Of a stretch of DNA of 39,541 nt, positions 1 to 8,308 are shown piece by piece. The DNA is taken from the NCBI GenBank assembly GCA_045636065.1, contig JAZTWW010000004.1, forward strand, positions 1 through 39,541, given 5' to 3'. Every line of letters begins with the position of its first letter. Position 1 is the first letter of the stretch. A program made the position numbers and the translations under genes. Under the pieces are notes generated by a model. That model did no database searches, was not told the origin of the DNA, and worked only from the letters and a program-made list of their open reading frames with translations. The stretch is from RGIG5050 sp045636065 (GTDB taxonomy: Bacteria; Verrucomicrobiota; Kiritimatiellia; RFP12; UBA1067).

Positions 1-1574
1 TTGATCGAGCCGAGCTCCGCGAGGAAGCCTTCGTCGCCGGCGAAGTTCTCGAGCCCCCTGAGCTCGTCGAGGTGGGTGATCCACCCGCAGCCGATCTTGG
101 AGCTGATGAGGTTGGAGAGGGCGGGGTTGGCCTTCAACAGCCAGCGGCGCGGGGTGATGCCGTTCGTCACGTTGCGGAACTTCTCCGGCCAGAGCTCGTA
201 GAAGTCCTTGAAGAGGCTGTCCTTGAGGATCTGCGAGTGGAGCTCCGCGACGCCGTTTGTCGAGCTGGAGCCGATGATGCACATGTTGGCCATCCTCACG
301 TACCTCTCGCCGCGCTCGTCGATGAGCGACATCCTTGCGAGGCGTTCCGTGTCGCCGGGGTACATCGCGGAGATCTGCCTGAGGAAGCGGCCGTTGATCT
401 CGTAGATGATCTGGAGATGGCGAGGGAGAAGCCTTTCCATCATCGAAATAGGCCACTTCTCGAGCGCCTCCTGCATGATGGTGTGGTTCGTGTAGCCGGT
501 CGTCCTCTGGGTGATGTCCCAGGCCTTGTCCCAGGAAAGGCCCTCAAGGTCGACGAGAACGCGCATGAGCTCCGGGATGACTAGCGCGGGGTGCGTCTCG
601 TTCAGGTGGATGAACGCCTTGTTGGGCAGATCGTCCCACCCTTCGTTCGTCTCCTGGTAGCGGCGGAGGATGTCGTTGAGCGAGCAGGCGACGAAGAAGT
701 ACTGCTGCCTGAGCCTCAGCTCCTTGCCGGCCATCGTGTTGTCGTTCGGATAGAGGACCTTGGTGAGGTTCTCGGCGAGGACCTTCGTCTCGACGGCCTC
801 GACGTAGGAGCCCTTGTTGAAGTCTGCGAGGTCGAAGTCGTCCGTCGCCTTGGCGCTCCAAAGCCTCAGGGTGTTGACGGCGTTCTTGTAGCCGACGATC
901 GGAAGATCGTAGGGGACGCCCTCCACCTGCTCCGCGCCGACCCAGTGCCACCTTGTGCGGCCGTGCTCGTTGATGCACTCGACGTGGCCGCCGAACTGGA
1001 CGGTCTGCGTGTATTCGGGCCTCACAAGCTCCCAGGGGTAGCCGTCCTTGAGCCAGCTGTCAGGCTCCTCGACCTGCTGCCCGTCGACGATCTTCTGGCG
1101 GAAGATGCCGTAGTCGTACCTGAGGCCGTAACCCATGCCGGCGAGATCGAGCGTGCTCATCGAGTCGAGGAAGCACGCGGCGAGACGGCCGAGGCCGCCG
1201 TTGCCGAGGCCGGCGTCGACCTCGATGTCCCTGAGCTGGTGCCAGTCGAGGCCGTATTCCTTCAAGGCCTCGGTGCACTCGCGGTCGAGCTTGAGGTTGA
1301 TGACGTTGTTGCCGAGAAGGCGCCCGATGAGGAACTCGAGGCTCAAATAGTACACGCGCCTCACGTTCTTGCGAGAATACAGCTCTGCCGTCTCTATCCA
1401 ACGCTCCACCACGCGGTCGCGGATTGCATGTGCGAACGCCGCGTACTGGTCGCGGCGCGTAACCTTCTCGCCCTTGGCGAGCGTATACCTGGTGTGCCAG
1501 GCGAAGTCCTGCTTCAGCCCTTCAACGGTGTTCTCTACGCGGCGGTCGCGCTTTTTAGTCGTCTTTTTTTCCAT
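1..1574 (-). CDS. glgP: Glycogen/starch phosphorylase, 3' end cut by window edge
   Basis: This is a family GT35 alpha-glucan phosphorylase, which releases glucose-1-phosphate from glycogen or maltodextrin with orthophosphate and pyridoxal phosphate in the cytoplasm. About 524 codons are visible of a usual 800-850. The N-terminal half reads clearly: a GNGGLGRLAACFLDSMST block at residues 124-141, then a TNHTIMQEALEKWP block, an NGVAELHSQILK block and an FRNVTNGITPRRWLL block, all family hallmarks in the right order. The lysine that binds pyridoxal phosphate lies in the missing C-terminal part. The ATG at 1574 is chosen because no in-frame start fits better and a weak purine run (GAGAAAG) lies about 9 nt upstream. 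It has its own promoter at 1607-1635, about 26 nt of leader, and is therefore separate from the aldolase gene upstream. Family assignment is firm; preferred substrate (glycogen or maltodextrin) cannot be told. Confidence 0.95.
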   Translation of the reverse strand, partial: MEKKTTKKRDRRVENTVEGLKQDFAWHTRYTLAKGEKVTRRDQYAAFAHAIRDRVVERWIETAELYSRKNVRRVYYLSLEFLIGRLLGNNVINLKLDRECTEALKEYGLDWHQLRDIEVDAGLGNGGLGRLAACFLDSMSTLDLAGMGYGLRYDYGIFRQKIVDGQQVEEPDSWLKDGYPWELVRPEYTQTVQFGGHVECINEHGRTRWHWVGAEQVEGVPYDLPIVGYKNAVNTLRLWSAKATDDFDLADFNKGSYVEAVETKVLAENLTKVLYPNDNTMAGKELRLRQQYFFVACSLNDILRRYQETNEGWDDLPNKAFIHLNETHPALVIPELMRVLVDLEGLSWDKAWDITQRTTGYTNHTIMQEALEKWPISMMERLLPRHLQIIYEINGRFLRQISAMYPGDTERLARMSLIDERGERYVRMANMCIIGSSSTNGVAELHSQILKDSLFKDFYELWPEKFRNVTNGITPRRWLLKANPALSNLISSKIGCGWITHLDELRGLENFAGDEGFLAELGSI

Positions 1575-1606
1575 GTCGGTACTTTCTCGTGTGATCGGAA
1601 AGCGGA

Positions 1607-1635
1607 ATTATACCATATTTCCGCCTTACTTGCAA
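1607..1635 (-). promoter_or_regulatory. Promoter of glgP
   Basis: On the minus strand a -35 box TTGCAA (1630-1635) is followed by a 17-bp spacer ending in TATGG and a perfect -10 TATAAT (1607-1612). The TGG before the -10 makes it an extended -10 element. Predicted transcription start is near 1600, giving a leader of about 26 nt. Seen directly in sequence; not tested. Confidence 0.75.
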
Positions 1636-1650
1636 ATCGCGGCAATCCCG

Positions 1651-1679
1651 GGCGGACTCCGCCGGGGCCGGAATGCCCC
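1651..1679 (-). terminator. Tandem GC hairpins after the aldolase gene, possible terminator
   Basis: Ten nt beyond the aldolase stop codon two abutting hairpins can form: GGGGC/GCCCC with a 6-nt loop (1664-1679) and GGCGG/CCGCC with a 3-nt loop (1651-1663). There is no T tract, so this is not a classical intrinsic terminator. It may only stabilise the 3' end, or act with Rho. Confidence 0.3.
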
Positions 1680-1688
1680 TGGGCCGCC

Positions 1689-2504
1689 TCAGTTCGAGGC
1701 GATGCCCATGATGCGGTTGTTGAAGCGGCGGGTGTTGTAGGGGGGCTGGCCTTCGGGGACGGCGAAACCGAGCGCCCTGCGCCATTCGATGAATTCGGCG
1801 ATGTGGCTCTCGTTCACCTGGTTGAGGGGCTGGCCGTGGAGGGTTGAGAGAAGCACCATGCGGCAGTACTGGTCGGCGTTCTCCATGAACCACTCGCACT
1901 CCTCGACGTCGCGCCCGCCCGTTATGACGCCGTGGTTCTCCATGAATACGACGTTCGACACCTTCGACGCCTCAGCGACGGCCGCCGCCACCTCTGGCGT
2001 ACCTGGTGCGCTGTACGGGGCGAGAGGGATCTGGCCCGTGAAGATGTCGGCCTCGGGGTTGATGCCGTTGGGGGGCGTTATCCCCGCGAAGACGAAGGCC
2101 CCGCAGTGCGGCGGATGCGCGTGGATGCACGCCGAGTGGCCCGCCGTCTTCATCATCGCTATGTGGCACTTCACCTCGCTTGTCGCCGGACGGTATCCGC
2201 AGAGCTGCCCCGCCTCCATGTCGACCATGCAGATGTCCTCCACCTTCATGAAGCCCTTGGAGCACAATGTCGGCGAGCAGAGGACGAGATCCTCTCCGAC
2301 CCTGACGGAGATGTTGCCTCCGTTGCCGTCGACGTACGCGCGGTTGTAGAGCCTCCTGCCCATTTCGACCATGCGCTCCTTCACCTCGACTATCTCGGGG
2401 CTCGTGAAGAACGCATCCAGCTCGGCGCGCGTCCCGGGACGGCGGCCGCGCCAGTCGAAATGGCGGTCCACCAAAGGCGGCTTTATGTAAAGAGACTTGT
2501 CCAT
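1689..2504 (-). CDS. Class II aldolase (rhamnulose/fuculose-1-phosphate aldolase-like)
   Basis: A 271-aa cytosolic member of the zinc-dependent class II aldolase/adducin family, which cleaves deoxyhexulose-1-phosphates into DHAP and lactaldehyde, or epimerises ribulose-5-phosphate. Visible family marks are GNGGNISVR at residues 60-68 (phosphate/substrate loop), Glu110 in the TSEVKCH motif as the likely catalytic acid, and zinc ligands His128 and His130 in HAHPPH plus His191 in MENHGVI. Length fits RhaD (~274 aa) better than FucA (~215 aa), but no kinase, isomerase or regulator neighbours help to decide. The ATG at 2504 is preceded by AAAGGAATG about 8 nt upstream; in-frame codons further upstream give unlikely protein. 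It starts 43 bp after the protease gene and may share its transcript. Related aldolases also occur in fucose/rhamnose microcompartment loci of planctomycetes and verrucomicrobia; no shell genes are seen here. Confidence 0.85.
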   Translation of the reverse strand: MDKSLYIKPPLVDRHFDWRGRRPGTRAELDAFFTSPEIVEVKERMVEMGRRLYNRAYVDGNGGNISVRVGEDLVLCSPTLCSKGFMKVEDICMVDMEAGQLCGYRPATSEVKCHIAMMKTAGHSACIHAHPPHCGAFVFAGITPPNGINPEADIFTGQIPLAPYSAPGTPEVAAAVAEASKVSNVVFMENHGVITGGRDVEECEWFMENADQYCRMVLLSTLHGQPLNQVNESHIAEFIEWRRALGFAVPEGQPPYNTRRFNNRIMGIASN

Positions 2505-2547
2505 CGCTTCATTCCTTTCGCTGCATGTCCTTTGACTGAAATTCCCA

Positions 2548-5500
2548 TCATTCCTCATTTGGCTTGGGCGAGAACGCCTTTCCGTCCCAGATGAAGGCCC
2601 AGCTACCGCCGAAACCGCCGAAGACGCCCTTCGGCGGCATGTAGAACATGAGGTTGTACACGTCAGAGATCTCCCCATCCGCGTCCGGGACAGGAATTAG
2701 CGCCACGGAAACGCTCGCCGAGTACGTCTTGTCCTTCTTGAGCTTTTCGTCGTAGCCCGTGACGAACGTCCCCTTCACGGTGGCGACGCCGGAGGAGGAA
2801 ACCTTTACGGTGAACGTCGCGCCTTCCTCTGGCGAGAACGTGAATGCGGGAGCTTTGGCCATGTACTTGCCGGTGGTCTTTAGAGGCTCGAGCTTCCAGT
2901 TGTTCTGGATCGCGATGGATCGGACCGGCGCTTCCTCAGAGATATCCCCTTGCCCGTCAAGGTCGCTGAAGAGGACGGTGGCGCCGAATCTCCGCCCGCC
3001 TATCATCAACGGAAATTCCGACACGATAAAATAGTTCGTCTCGACGATCTTCCCGCTTTTCATTACGCATTCGAGATCCGAGGAGTAGGACGGGGCGGAG
3101 AACGACCACGTTGAAGTGCCTTCGATCAGCTTGCCGGACATCTTGCCGACTGCCGAGATCGTAACGGAGAGGCTGTTCGTGGGCGTTGCGCCGGCGTACG
3201 TCCCGTAGGCATTTTCCGGGAGGGGATCGACCGTCACCGTGACCGTCGCGACCGTGGTGGCCTTGCCGTTCTTGGCCGTCACCGTCACGGTGAACGTGCC
3301 CGCCTTCGTGGGAACGCCCGAGAATACGCCTGTCTTCGCGTTGTACTTTACGCCCGCGGGGAGCCCGGAGACGGCGGTTACGGTGTAGCCGCTCCCCTCC
3401 TTGACCGTAAGATCGAGAAGCGCCTCGTCTACAGCGAAGCCGACCGTTATCCTGTAGGCGTCGACCGCCGGGTCGAGATTGGGAAGATACTCGCTCTCGA
3501 AGTTCGGTACGATTACCGTCACCGGCTTTGTGACGGCCTTCTTCACGGAGAGGTTCGTCGCGGAGATCTGGCACGGGTACGAGCCGGGCTTTGTCGCCTT
3601 GCCGGAGATGAAGTTCTTCTTGGCGTCGAACTTGAGCCCGGCCGGAAGCCCCTTGACCGCGAGCTTGGGAAGCGACACGGACGTCACTGGAACGGCAAGC
3701 TCGAACGAGCCGTCCTTGGCGGTGGTGTAGGAGTCTTCGGTGTCGATCGTCAGGTTCGAGTCCTCTGCGGTCGTGACGACCCTCGGATAGAAGACGATGT
3801 CGGAGGAGGTCGTCACGTACGGGAAGGAGGCCGTCCTGTAGTCGACGTCGCCCGTGGCAGGAACGGAGAAGTCTCCGTCCATGTACCAGCCTCCGAAGAC
3901 GTTCCCCTTCGTGGGCGTGACGCCCAACGTCACCTTCTTGCCGGCGATGTACCTGCCCGCTCCCTTGACGGTCGCCGTATCCGGCTTTACTATCGCGAGC
4001 TCGTGGTCGAGGACCCTGATGGTGAACGTCCCCACAGCCCCCTTGGTGTTCGTCACGTTCTTTATCGTCGCCTTCACCGGGAACTCTCCCGCCTTTGTGG
4101 GGGTGCCGGTGATATTGAGCGTCTTCGCGTCGAACTTGAGCCCCGCCGGAAGCCCGGCAAGCGCCACCTTGGGAAGCGAGAGCGACTCGACCGCCACCTG
4201 GATGGGATCTATCGCAACGCCGCCCTCGACGATGTACAGCTCCTCCATTTCGCCGGAAAGGACGGGATTTGCGTCCTCGGCTGATTCGACGAATCTCGCG
4301 AACACGGCTCCGTTTTCGAAAGTGCCGTCCTTCAAGAACGTCTTCTTGACGGTCGTGGTCCTGTAGTCGATTCCGCCGTCTGTATCAAGAGGATCGAAGA
4401 AGACGCCCTTCGCCTCGTCGTAGCCCTTATACCACCCGGCGAACACGCCGCCCGGCAGGGCTGCGGCCTTGAGGGTCGCCGTGGCCCCTTCGGGATAGGC
4501 GCCGCCGCCGGAGAGCGATTTCGCAAGGCCCGCCGGATCGACGATCGCAAGTGTGTTCTTGCGGGCGCAGTAGTTGGCGACAAGCGGATACGTGAGCGAG
4601 ATGATGCGCGTATTGTCGTGCTTCTCATCGCCCAACGGAACGCCGCTGTCCACCAGTTCCCCGTCATTGCCGAGATACTTGTACGTGTGCCTGCTTGAGG
4701 AGAAGAAGGGAATCTCCGTCCAGAGGCCCTGGTTCCAGAAGAAGGGATCGTCCGCATACGTCGGTGCAAGCCCCCAGCGCTCGCCGTATCCGTATTCGAC
4801 CTCGTATCCGTCGGAGTTGTAGGCCATGACGGTGCCAACATGCATAAAGACCTGCCCCTCGGCGTTGGTGACTTCAAAGTAGTACCCAGTGGAGTAGTCG
4901 TAGAGCTGAGGGCCGCTTTCCTCGCCGTAAGCCATTTCGGCGTGGCCTGCCCCCATATGGTGTCCGATCTCGTGGGCGAGCGTGTTGCCGAGGGCGACCG
5001 CCTCGATGAAGCAGACGTCCATCGCGTCTTCGCTCATGTTCCCGTACCTTATCGTTTCGTCGGTGAGCGAATACCCGACGCCAAATGTCCCTTCCATGGC
5101 TCCGCCGTTCGATACGAGAAGCGAGATGATGTCGGCGCAGACGGCTTCGCGCGCCTGGTGGATCCTGATGTAGTCATCCCTGTAGGGGCCGCGGCACTTG
5201 TTGAGGTCCTGGACGATCTTGACGGAATCCACGTCGCCCCAGCCGTCGCGCTCCTGGGAAAGATCGGACCCGATCTCGATGAAGCCGGCAAGGTTGAACG
5301 TGAAAAGTTCATTAAGCCCGGTATTGGCGTACATGGAGTTCACGCGCTCTATGGCGTCGGCCGCGAAAAGCGCCACGGCGTTCTCCTCTCCGGCGAAAGC
5401 GGAACTCTCGCGCACCCAGTCTCCGGCGGACTTGTCGAAGGCGACAAGAATGTCTATCACGTTGGTTACAGTCTCTCCGTTGCGCATTATATCGGCGCCG

Positions 5501-5961
5501 TCCTTCAAGGGGTCGCCTGTAAGCGCCGCCGCCGCGAGCATCCTGCCGCCGGTTGCCTGGGGCTTCGCGCATGAGGATACGGTGCCGCACTTTCCGCCCT
5601 TCAACGGAGAGGTCTCCTTGACGGCAACGGTCCCGTCCTTCACGCGGTACGTGACGTTCCTGCCGCTCGCGTGGTCCTTGACCGACGCGATGAATCCGCC
5701 CCTCACGGGCGTCACCGTGGCGTTCCTGTAGGGAGAAAGGGCCGTGCGCCCGGAGTACGTCATCACTCCGGTCGTGGAGATGGACCTGCTCTCGATCGCA
5801 ATCACGGTAGGCTCGCCGTCGAACGATGGGATCGAAACCGTGGCACCTTCATAGACCGCCGGGACGCCGCCCTCAAGCGTGAACTCCGCCTCCCTCAGCG
5901 TGGCGGCTAAGGCCGCCAACGCGAAAGCCGCAGACGCGGCAAACACCATGAACCTTCTCAT
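2548..5961 (-). CDS. Secreted metzincin-type zinc metalloprotease with Ig-like and InlB-like modules
   Basis: A 1137-aa exported protein. Residues 1-20 form a signal peptide (MRRF, then an Ala/Phe-rich core). The peptidase domain spans roughly residues 160-440. It has the zinc motif HEIGHHMGAGH at 330-340 (H330, E331, H334, G337, H340, the HExxHxxGxxH pattern) and a Met-turn VGTVMAY at 375-381, so it is probably active. After it come two stretches resembling InlB/Flg_new repeats with the FAGWY or FGGWY signature (about 490-560 and 665-735). Three Ig-like putative-binding modules of the He_PIG type (about 570-650, 735-815, 830-912) share GLPAGLKFDAK-like and GTPTKAG-like motifs. A unique beta-rich C-terminal domain (about 918-1137) follows. 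No LPxTG, PEP-CTERM or obvious T9SS tail is seen. The start at 5961 has a strong Shine-Dalgarno AGGAGGT 6 nt upstream. Substrate is unknown; a host or dietary glycoprotein is a guess. Confidence 0.85.
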   Translation of the reverse strand: MRRFMVFAASAAFALAALAATLREAEFTLEGGVPAVYEGATVSIPSFDGEPTVIAIESRSISTTGVMTYSGRTALSPYRNATVTPVRGGFIASVKDHASGRNVTYRVKDGTVAVKETSPLKGGKCGTVSSCAKPQATGGRMLAAAALTGDPLKDGADIMRNGETVTNVIDILVAFDKSAGDWVRESSAFAGEENAVALFAADAIERVNSMYANTGLNELFTFNLAGFIEIGSDLSQERDGWGDVDSVKIVQDLNKCRGPYRDDYIRIHQAREAVCADIISLLVSNGGAMEGTFGVGYSLTDETIRYGNMSEDAMDVCFIEAVALGNTLAHEIGHHMGAGHAEMAYGEESGPQLYDYSTGYYFEVTNAEGQVFMHVGTVMAYNSDGYEVEYGYGERWGLAPTYADDPFFWNQGLWTEIPFFSSSRHTYKYLGNDGELVDSGVPLGDEKHDNTRIISLTYPLVANYCARKNTLAIVDPAGLAKSLSGGGAYPEGATATLKAAALPGGVFAGWYKGYDEAKGVFFDPLDTDGGIDYRTTTVKKTFLKDGTFENGAVFARFVESAEDANPVLSGEMEELYIVEGGVAIDPIQVAVESLSLPKVALAGLPAGLKFDAKTLNITGTPTKAGEFPVKATIKNVTNTKGAVGTFTIRVLDHELAIVKPDTATVKGAGRYIAGKKVTLGVTPTKGNVFGGWYMDGDFSVPATGDVDYRTASFPYVTTSSDIVFYPRVVTTAEDSNLTIDTEDSYTTAKDGSFELAVPVTSVSLPKLAVKGLPAGLKFDAKKNFISGKATKPGSYPCQISATNLSVKKAVTKPVTVIVPNFESEYLPNLDPAVDAYRITVGFAVDEALLDLTVKEGSGYTVTAVSGLPAGVKYNAKTGVFSGVPTKAGTFTVTVTAKNGKATTVATVTVTVDPLPENAYGTYAGATPTNSLSVTISAVGKMSGKLIEGTSTWSFSAPSYSSDLECVMKSGKIVETNYFIVSEFPLMIGGRRFGATVLFSDLDGQGDISEEAPVRSIAIQNNWKLEPLKTTGKYMAKAPAFTFSPEEGATFTVKVSSSGVATVKGTFVTGYDEKLKKDKTYSASVSVALIPVPDADGEISDVYNLMFYMPPKGVFGGFGGSWAFIWDGKAFSPKPNEE

Positions 5962-6068
5962 ACCGGACCTCCTTGCTCTTTCCTCTCCCGGGATGGCCCT
6001 CTCAAACCATTCCGGAAAAAATTCTCTCCCGCACTCTCTCCGGGCCGCGCCGCGGCACGCCTTCAGGG

Positions 6069-6086
6069 GCCGCCGTCCCCGGCGGC
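6069..6086 (-). terminator. Hairpin at the end of the lgt-lepA operon, possible terminator
   Basis: A perfect 6-bp stem GCCGCC/GGCGGC with a 6-nt loop starts at the stop codon of the DUF486 gene. A second GC-rich inverted region (CGCGG/CCGCG type) follows. There is no T run close behind, so intrinsic termination is doubtful. Confidence 0.25.
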
Positions 6087-6472
6087 TACAGCCTGGCCCT
6101 GTTGACGAAATACACCGCCCCCACCATGCAGATGAAGGCCCAAAGGTAGTCCCAGCGCCACCGCTCGCCCATGAAAAGGATCATGAACGGAACGAACACC
6201 GAGACGGTAACAACCTCCTGGATGATCTTGAGCTGCGCCACATTGAGCCCGGATGACGCGCCGAGCCTGTTCGCCGGAACGGCTATCGCGTATTCGACCA
6301 GCGCGATGAGCCAGCTTACGACGACTATGGCCGCGATCGGCCACGACGAGCCGCCCGGCTTCTGGAGCCTCAGATGCCAATACCAGGCGAACGTCATGAA
6401 AAGATTGCTCGCCACGAGCATTCCCACAGTCAGCGCCACGCCAAGATGGCGGGACATCACACCTGTCGCCAT
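6086..6472 (-). CDS. DUF486 / DMT-superfamily small membrane protein
   Basis: A 128-aa integral inner-membrane protein with four predicted hydrophobic segments (about residues 9-28, 45-63, 84-103, 108-124). The whole length matches the look of the DUF486 family, small relatives of drug/metabolite transporters: an AWYWHL segment after helix 1, a VSWLIALVEYAIAVPANRLG block, LKIIQE and a C-terminal GAVYFVNR. Function is not known for the family. The ATG at 6472 has a very good Shine-Dalgarno AAAGGAGG 5 nt upstream, lying in the 18-nt gap after the lepA stop codon. It is therefore the last gene of the lgt-tsaC-fabH-lepA unit. Confidence 0.85.
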   Translation of the reverse strand: MATGVMSRHLGVALTVGMLVASNLFMTFAWYWHLRLQKPGGSSWPIAAIVVVSWLIALVEYAIAVPANRLGASSGLNVAQLKIIQEVVTVSVFVPFMILFMGERWRWDYLWAFICMVGAVYFVNRARL

Positions 6473-6490
6473 GACAGCCTCCTTTCCGCG

Positions 6491-8308
6491 TCAACTCTCC
6501 TTTACCGTTCCCTTGAGGACCGCGATGAACGCCGACTGAGGCACGTTCACGTGGCCGAACTCCTTCATTCGCGCCTTGCCGCGCTTCTGCTTCTCCAGGA
6601 CCTTCATCTTGCGCGTCACGTCGCCGCCGTAGAGCTTCGCGAGAACATCCTTCCTGAACGGGCGTATGTCCTCGCGCGCGATGATCGTCTTTCCGATCGC
6701 GGCCTGCACCGGTATCTTGAACTGGTGCGGCGGGATCGTCTCGGCGAGCGCCTTGCACATCTGGATCCCCCTCGCGCGAGCCTTGTCGCGGTGGACCATC
6801 GTCGCGAAGGCGTCGACGGTCTCGCCGTTGAGGAGGATGTCCATCTTCACGATATCGCTCTTCTGGTAGCCCGCGGGCTCATAGTCCATCGACGCATAGC
6901 CGTGCGAGACGCTTTTGAGCGTATCGTGGAAATCGACGAGTATCTCGTTGAGCGGCATCGTGCAGTGGAGCATGAGCCTGTGGCCGTCGACCGTCTCGGT
7001 GCCCTCCACGGTCCCGCGCCTGTCCATGACGATTCGCATCACATCTCCAATCGTGTCGCCCGGGGTGATGATGCGCGTCTTGAGGATTGGCTCGGAGATG
7101 GATTCCATCGCGCTCGGATCCGGCATCTGGAGGGGATTGTCGAGGTCGCGCTCGGAGCCGTCCTTCATCGTGAGCTTGTATACGACCCCGGGGGCCGTGG
7201 AGATTATGTCGAGATTGAACTCGCGCCTCAGGCGCTCCTGCACTATCTCCATGTGCAGAAGCCCCAGGAAGCCGCATCTGAAGCCGAAGCCGAGCGCGAT
7301 CGAGCTTTCATGGTGGAACGAGAAGGCGCTGTCGTTCAGGTGCAGCTTCTCAAGCCCCTGGTGGACCTTCTCGAACTCGTCGGTGCTCATCGGGTAGATG
7401 CCGCAGAAGACTGTGGGGCGGATGTCCTTGAAGCCGGGAAGCGCCTCGGCGGCCCCCAGCTTCTGGGTCGTCACCGTATCGCCGATCTTGATCTCCGCGG
7501 GATCCTTGACGGTGCCCACAAGATAGCCGACCTGGCCCGCCGCAAGCCTGTCGACGGGCTTCTTTCCGGGCGAGAATATCCCCACCTCGTGGAGCGTCGT
7601 GGTGACGCCCGAGCGCATGAACCTCACGCCCTGGCCGGCCGATATGGCCCCGTCCACAACGCGTACGTAGACGATGACGCCCCTGAACTCGTCGAAGACG
7701 CTGTCGAAGACGACCGCCCTCAAGGGCGCGTCCGCACCGGCCGATTTCGGCGGCGGGATGCGCTCAACTATGGCCTCAAGCACGTCCTCGCACCCGAGCC
7801 CCGTCTTGGCGCTCACGAGAAGAGGCCTGTCCATCTCTATGGCAAGTATGTCCTCCACCTGCTTCGAGACGTCCTCCACGTTCGCCCCGGGAAGATCGAC
7901 CTTGTTGAGGACCGGGACTATCTCAAGGCCAGCCTCCTGTGCGAAATACGTGTTGGCGACCGTCTGCGCCTCGACGCCCTGCGCCGCATCAACGACAAGA
8001 AGCGCGCCTTCGCAAGCGCCCATCGAACGGCTTACCTCGTAGGCGAAGTCCACGTGGCCGGGGGTGTCAATAAGGTTGAAAAGGTATTCCTCGCCGTTCT
8101 TGGCCCTGTACACCATCGAAACCGGGTGGCTCTTGATCGTGATGCCCCTCTCGCGCTCGAGATCCATTGCGTCGAGCGTCTGCTCCTTGAGCTCCCTCAA
8201 AGGGACGGCTTTCGTAAGTTCGAGTATGCGGTCTGAGAGCGTCGTCTTTCCGTGATCGACGTGCGCGATTATGCAGAAGTTTCTAATGTTGGCAAGGGGG
8301 TGTTCCAT
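6491..8308 (-). CDS. lepA: Elongation factor 4 (LepA), back-translocating GTPase
   Basis: A 605-aa translational GTPase that binds the ribosome and affects elongation, initiation or assembly. All G motifs are present: G1 AHVDHGKTT (15-23), G2 RGITI, G3 DTPGH (81-85), G4 NKVD (135-138), G5 SAKTG. The LepA C-terminal domain is intact, with a GGDVTRKMKVLEKQKRGK segment near the end. Length is typical (~600). The start ATG lies inside the last 26 nt of the upstream fabH-like gene. A strong promoter (8317-8346) sits inside that gene's 3' end and would start transcription only about 2 nt before this ATG. No Shine-Dalgarno stands at a usable distance, so translation is either coupled to fabH or nearly leaderless. 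Confidence 0.98.
   Translation of the reverse strand: MEHPLANIRNFCIIAHVDHGKTTLSDRILELTKAVPLRELKEQTLDAMDLERERGITIKSHPVSMVYRAKNGEEYLFNLIDTPGHVDFAYEVSRSMGACEGALLVVDAAQGVEAQTVANTYFAQEAGLEIVPVLNKVDLPGANVEDVSKQVEDILAIEMDRPLLVSAKTGLGCEDVLEAIVERIPPPKSAGADAPLRAVVFDSVFDEFRGVIVYVRVVDGAISAGQGVRFMRSGVTTTLHEVGIFSPGKKPVDRLAAGQVGYLVGTVKDPAEIKIGDTVTTQKLGAAEALPGFKDIRPTVFCGIYPMSTDEFEKVHQGLEKLHLNDSAFSFHHESSIALGFGFRCGFLGLLHMEIVQERLRREFNLDIISTAPGVVYKLTMKDGSERDLDNPLQMPDPSAMESISEPILKTRIITPGDTIGDVMRIVMDRRGTVEGTETVDGHRLMLHCTMPLNEILVDFHDTLKSVSHGYASMDYEPAGYQKSDIVKMDILLNGETVDAFATMVHRDKARARGIQMCKALAETIPPHQFKIPVQAAIGKTIIAREDIRPFRKDVLAKLYGGDVTRKMKVLEKQKRGKARMKEFGHVNVPQSAFIAVLKGTVKES

Noticed and set aside
591..1847. Plus-strand open frame of 418 codons across glgP and the end of the aldolase gene
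   Set aside because: Runs through the glgP promoter and two real genes on the other strand; no protein features.
6374..8236. Plus-strand open frame of 620 codons
   Set aside because: Antisense shadow of lepA; the lepA protein is unmistakable and this frame shows no motifs.
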